Assembly (NCBI GenBank): GCA_039804165.1
Contig: JBDRZZ010000048.1
Coordinates: 1 to 5,490, forward strand
Direction of reading: 5' to 3'
Length of the DNA stretch: 5,490 nucleotides
Origin: a candidate division WOR-3 bacterium
GTDB taxonomy: Bacteria; Hydrothermota; UBA3072
Under the pieces are notes generated by a model that searched no databases, was not told the origin of the DNA, and was given only the letters and a program-made list of their open reading frames with translations. The position numbers and the translations under genes are program-made. Below, in pieces: positions 5,102 through 5,490 of the stretch; position 1 is the stretch's first letter; every line of letters begins with the position of its first letter.

Positions 5102-5143
5102 GTAATTGGAAAGTGAAAAATGAAAATTGGAAAGTGCAAATTG
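5102..5143 (+). repeat. Six-unit GAAAGTG-type heptanucleotide tandem repeat
   Basis: Read in steps of seven from 5102: GTAATTG, GAAAGTG, AAAAATG, AAAATTG, GAAAGTG, CAAATTG. Every unit ends in TG and the spacing is exact, with no coding signal. Confidence 0.8.
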
Positions 5144-5171
5144 AGTAAAATAATAGCCATGGAGGGGATAT

Positions 5172-5250
5172 GTTATCCGTTAACCGTCCTCCGTTTTCCG
5201 TAAAAAGGAAAAATAATGGAGAGGAGAAAAAATGAAAAATTTAAGATTTA
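5172..5250 (+). repeat. Dispersed 79-bp translation-start cassette, copy B
   Basis: Near copy of 391-469 (three mismatches by eye, all among the CCGT heptads). CCGT cores lie at 5177, 5184, 5191 and 5198, followed by GGAGAGGAG and an ATG at 5232. Here the ATG opens only an 11-codon ORF, because the downstream repeat contains a stop. Confidence 0.8.
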
Positions 5251-5267
5251 CAATTTCAAATCTTTAG
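5232..5267 (+). CDS. 11-codon leader ORF in the start cassette
   Basis: The ATG at 5232 has the same strong GGAGAGGAG site used by the lipoprotein at 451. It encodes MKNLRFTISNL and stops at TAG 5265-5267, 11 nt before the next start. In unit 1 the homologous stretch has no stop and runs into the lipoprotein. This is most likely a by-product of the repeat, or an upstream ORF that feeds ribosomes to the gene at 5279. There is no evidence the peptide itself has a role. Confidence 0.35.
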   Translation: MKNLRFTISNL

Positions 5268-5278
5268 CGGGAGGGTAT

Positions 5279-5490
5279 ATGAGAAAAATATGGGTAGGGA
5301 TTAGTTTGGTAATTGTTTTGTGGATGTTTACTGGTTGTAGTATAGAAGTTACCGAGTACACGAAAGCAAAAGCTCCGAACTGGACATCGGATGGTAAGAT
5401 AGTTTTTATAAAAGACTACAATTATGTTAAGATTAGCCATTCACTTTTTGGGACAATGGATAATGTTGAAGGGAGTTATGAGGTTTTAAC
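5279..5490 (+). CDS. PD40-type propeller lipoprotein, 5' part (runs off the window)
   Basis: Open from the ATG at 5279 to the window end (70 codons and 2 nt), preceded by GCGGGAGGG as ribosome site. The signal segment WVGISLVIVLWMFTGC gives Cys20 in an F-x-G-C lipobox like those of copies 1 and 2. APNWTSDGKIVFIKD follows, matching the first propeller motif of the array copies. The signal region matches copy 1 closely at the DNA level (GGGATTAGTTTGGTAATT against GGAATTAGTTTAGTAATT), so it belongs to the same paralogous family. Later residues diverge. Unlike copies 1 and 2 it keeps its own ATG and ribosome site downstream of the heptad repeat, probably the ancestral layout. Confidence 0.8.
   Translation, partial: MRKIWVGISLVIVLWMFTGCSIEVTEYTKAKAPNWTSDGKIVFIKDYNYVKISHSLFGTMDNVEGSYEVL

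Larger units (their letters stand above)
5077..5278 (+). other. Repeat-rich spacer between the LolA-like and lipoprotein genes
   Basis: Built almost wholly of short periodic repeats: ATAG cores at 5085 and 5099, the GAAAGTG-type heptads at 5102-5143, the CCGT heptads and start cassette at 5172-5250, and the AATTT heptads to 5267. No terminator-like hairpin with a T-run follows the LolA-like stop, so read-through into the next gene is possible. Confidence 0.65.

Noticed and set aside
4774-5160. 128-aa minus-strand ORF
   Set aside because: Antisense of the LolA-like gene and the following repeat spacer; hydrophobic His-rich composition typical of a shadow frame.

Overview
This AT-rich window has Gram-negative-type exported proteins: Sec signal peptides, lipoproteins and a LolA-like protein that acts on lipoproteins. 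Ribosome binding sites are strong (AGGAGG type), and much of the spacer DNA is built from degenerate 7-nt repeats. I take it to be an uncultured bacterium from a poorly sampled phylum. The sequence gives no firmer placement, and no RNA gene or mobile-element transposase is visible.

Bases 1-3341 are a head-to-tail tandem array. Units of 1344 bp (1-1344) and 1368 bp (1345-2712), plus a broken third unit (2713-3341), each start with the same 207-bp block. That block holds a stop codon, a 61-bp spacer with AAGGAGG, and the signal peptide and oxyanion-loop segment of an alpha/beta-hydrolase (lipase-like) protein. In units 1 and 2 the lipase stops after about 100-120 residues, before the nucleophile. 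It is followed by a lipoprotein with PD40/TolB-type beta-propeller repeats. In unit 3 the lipase reads on to its GHSMGG nucleophile elbow and is then cut. Nearly identical blocks alternate with strongly diverged blocks inside each unit, so the array is a mosaic. Base 1 is itself the stop codon of a further upstream propeller copy, so the array extends to the left.

Bases 3342-3919, on the minus strand, hold a compact two-gene module that interrupts the third lipase. A PBECR2-like nuclease-fold gene is followed by a DUF2283 gene, an arrangement that looks like a toxin-antitoxin pair. The first gene has a one-base frameshift. Its lost C-terminus, with the DGFVITAFLTR segment, is still readable in the next frame and would have overlapped the start of the DUF2283 gene.

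Bases 3920-4293 are non-coding: heptad repeats, a small palindrome and a candidate promoter. A LolA-like exported protein lies at 4294-5076. Another repeat-rich spacer (5077-5278) contains a near copy of the 79-bp translation-start cassette seen in unit 1. A further PD40 lipoprotein starts at 5279 and runs off the window.

The propeller lipoproteins, lipase fragments and LolA-like protein all point to the cell envelope. The minus-strand pair is an unrelated insertion. The most notable features are the mosaic tandem array, the heptad repeats that supply start codons and N-termini to envelope genes, and the frameshifted nuclease/DUF2283 module.
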